This document shows positions 55,969 through 57,500 of a stretch of DNA of 57,500 bases, piece after piece; the first letter of the stretch is position 1, and the number at the start of each line of letters is the position of its first letter. This stretch comes from Neocallimastix lanati (nom. inval.) (Eukaryota; Neocallimastigomycota; Neocallimastigomycetes; Neocallimastigales; Neocallimastigaceae). The stretch spans positions 135,001 through 192,500 of the forward strand of contig JACVTC010000079.1 of assembly GCA_016946835.1 (NCBI GenBank), read 5' to 3'. A program made the position numbers and the translations under genes. Below the pieces are notes generated by a model. The model ran no database searches. It was not told the DNA's origin and saw only the letters and a program-made list of their open reading frames with translations.

Positions 55969-57500
55969 ATGGGGTCAAATACCATTAATAAGAAAAATAA
56001 TTCATTAGTTGATATAAATTCCAAAAATAATATTGAATTAAATGAAAATCAACAAAAAATTTTATTAAATGATGATTTGATAATAATTTTAAATGGATAT
56101 AAACAAGTAGCCATAAAAAAAATTATATATTATATTATTTGTATTATAACTTTAGGTATTTTTTATTTAATTCTTCATTGGTTTCCAAAACTAAAATTAA
56201 GAATTATTGGAACTACTGTTCCAATAGCGGAAGCTTCAGAATTATTTATTGAAAATACATGGAGCAGTAATGTGGTACATGTAAAAATAAAACGAAAACC
56301 ATTTCATGGAAGAATTTCAGATATTTTTCCAAAATACTTCAATTCTAATATTTCTATTTCTAAAAACGAAAATGTAAATTCTGTTCATAATTTTGAATTA
56401 AAATATTTTATTTATCAATATACTCGATTTGTCTTCAATCCAATTACATTAGAATATGAAAAAATTATTAATTGGAAAGATCCAAAATGGAACTCAATTC
56501 AATCTGTAATTAAAGGTATTGAATCAAATGAAATATATAATCAACGAAAAACATTATTTGGACCAAATGTTGCGCAAATTAATCAAAAGTCAACTCTTGC
56601 CTTTTTATTAGAAGAAGTATTACATCCTTTTTATATTTTCCAAATTTGTTCTATTATTATTTGGTGTACCGAAGATTATTATTATTATGCATTTTGTATT
56701 TTCTTAATGTCTGTCTTTAGTACATTATCAACATTAAAAACTTCAAAGAAAAATTTAAAAAAAATCTCAGAAATGAGTAAATTTACATGTCCTGTTGTTG
56801 TTCTTAGAAAAGATGATATCGGTGATGAAATAAATCAACAAGATCAAGAGAAAGATCGAGATAGTCCATTTAAACATATTGATTCTAGTGATTTAGTACC
56901 AGGTGATGTATTAGTCATCGCACCAAATGAATTAGAAACATTCCCATGTGACGCTATATTGTTAAAAGGTGATTGTATTGTTAATGAAAGTATGTTAACA
57001 GGTGAAAGTATGCCCGTTAATAAAGTACCAATTAAAAGTGAAGAATTAGCAAAAATTAATTTTGAAAACGAAGATATTATTAATAGTATAGGAAATAAAT
57101 GCTTTTTCGCAGGAACAAATATTGTTAGAGTTAGAGGTGATAAAAATAATACTTTATCATCATCGGATATTATAAATAATGAAGATGATAAAAATAATAA
57201 AAAAAGAAAAAGAAATTTAAAATATGAAACTAAATCTGCTTATGCCTTGGTTATTCGTACTGGTTTTAATACCGCAAAAGGTTCTCTTGTACGTTCAATG
57301 CTTTTCCCAAAACAAAATTTCTTCAAATTTTATCGAGATTCCTTCTATTTTGTATTTGTTCTTGCTATTCTTGCATTCATAGGTTTTGGAGGTACTCTTT
57401 ATTATTTCATTAAATATGGTGTTCCTTTTTCAATTATTATTATTAGAGCTTTAGATTTAATTACTGTAGTTGTGCCACCAGCTTTACCAGCTACAATGAG
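55969..57500 (+). CDS. P5B-type ATPase (ATP13A2/Ypk9-like), N-terminal part, cut by the window edge
   Basis: The frame opens at ATG 55969 (ATTGTAATGGGG) and is uninterrupted for 510 codons to the edge. After a 45-residue Asn-rich start come two hydrophobic stretches ('KIIYYIICIITLGIFYLIL' near the N-terminus). The usual P-ATPase transport core follows: 'PFYIFQICSIIIWC', 'DLVPGDVLVIAPNELETFPC', 'DAILLKGDCIVNESMLTGES' (actuator-domain TGES) and 'CFFAGTNIVRVRG'. Near the edge stands 'DLITVVVPPALPATM', whose PPALP motif in helix M4 defines the P5B class (P5A has PPELP). P5B pumps such as ATP13A2 and yeast Ypk9 export polyamines from late endosomes/lysosomes or vacuoles. The phosphorylation DKTGT loop lies beyond the window. 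An Asn/Lys/Asp insert of about 25 residues sits in the actuator region. Confidence 0.93.
   Translation, partial: MGSNTINKKNNSLVDINSKNNIELNENQQKILLNDDLIIILNGYKQVAIKKIIYYIICIITLGIFYLILHWFPKLKLRIIGTTVPIAEASELFIENTWSSNVVHVKIKRKPFHGRISDIFPKYFNSNISISKNENVNSVHNFELKYFIYQYTRFVFNPITLEYEKIINWKDPKWNSIQSVIKGIESNEIYNQRKTLFGPNVAQINQKSTLAFLLEEVLHPFYIFQICSIIIWCTEDYYYYAFCIFLMSVFSTLSTLKTSKKNLKKISEMSKFTCPVVVLRKDDIGDEINQQDQEKDRDSPFKHIDSSDLVPGDVLVIAPNELETFPCDAILLKGDCIVNESMLTGESMPVNKVPIKSEELAKINFENEDIINSIGNKCFFAGTNIVRVRGDKNNTLSSSDIINNEDDKNNKKRKRNLKYETKSAYALVIRTGFNTAKGSLVRSMLFPKQNFFKFYRDSFYFVFVLAILAFIGFGGTLYYFIKYGVPFSIIIIRALDLITVVVPPALPATM

Overview
The window looks like nuclear DNA of an anaerobic gut fungus (Neocallimastigomycota). 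The reasons are extremely A/T-rich spacers full of poly-A/T runs and (TAA)n or (TATTT)n tracts, intron-bearing fungal genes with GT-AG introns, Asn-homopolymer proteins, an Agd3-type fungal polysaccharide deacetylase, a decayed fungal-type 5.8S rDNA fragment, and an intronless bacterial-looking methyltransferase. The lineage is inferred from sequence character, not from any search.

Layout, left to right. 1-0.8 kb: 5' end of a probable class-3 (sn1 diacylglycerol) lipase on the minus strand, cut by the window edge. 2.5-5.1 kb: OS-9/Yos9-type ER lectin ending in KDEL, with an apparent one-base frameshift in an A8 run. 5.9-6.1 kb: degenerate 5.8S rRNA fragment. 6.5-7.3 kb: PPM/TcmP-like SAM methyltransferase with a 17-bp tandem repeat that includes its stop codon. 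8.1-11 kb: coding relics and a TIR-flanked element. 13.6-16.4 kb: membrane-anchored Agd3-like CE18 deacetylase (5 exons). 17.9-20.2 kb: GC-richer retroposon-like block and a Copia relic. 21.6-25.1 kb: 9-exon 7TM-RGS receptor. 26.3-30.7 kb: mostly empty. 30.7-31.7 kb: Sec14-like lipid transfer protein. 33.0-35.7 kb: a graveyard of decayed genes, including most of a bacterial-type large serine recombinase. 36.5-38.1 kb: membrane-anchored Lys/Glu-rich protein. 39.5-41.7 kb: VCX1-like Ca2+/H+ exchanger (7 exons). 43.0-49.6 kb: a 24-exon leucine-rich-repeat gene in which practically every repeat is its own phase-2 exon and one repeat is split by a huge Asn-rich insertion. 50.5-53.9 kb: decayed Copia LTR retrotransposon interrupted by a minus-strand retroposon with a tRNA-like head. 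56.0 kb to the edge: N-terminal third of a P5B ATPase.

The intact genes are ordinary eukaryotic single loci with no operon-like logic. Several concern the secretory and endomembrane system (OS-9 in ER quality control, Sec14 in Golgi lipid supply, the vacuolar Ca2+ exchanger, the P5B ATPase of late endosome/vacuole, and the cell-surface deacetylase), but this is an observation and not evidence of a shared pathway. I rebuilt exon-intron structures by hand from GT-AG boundaries and reading-frame continuity. For the 7TM-RGS, Ca2+/H+ exchanger and LRR genes the summed exon lengths are exact multiples of three. The least ordinary items are the one-exon-per-repeat LRR gene, the bacterial serine recombinase corpse, the rDNA scrap and the nested retroposon.
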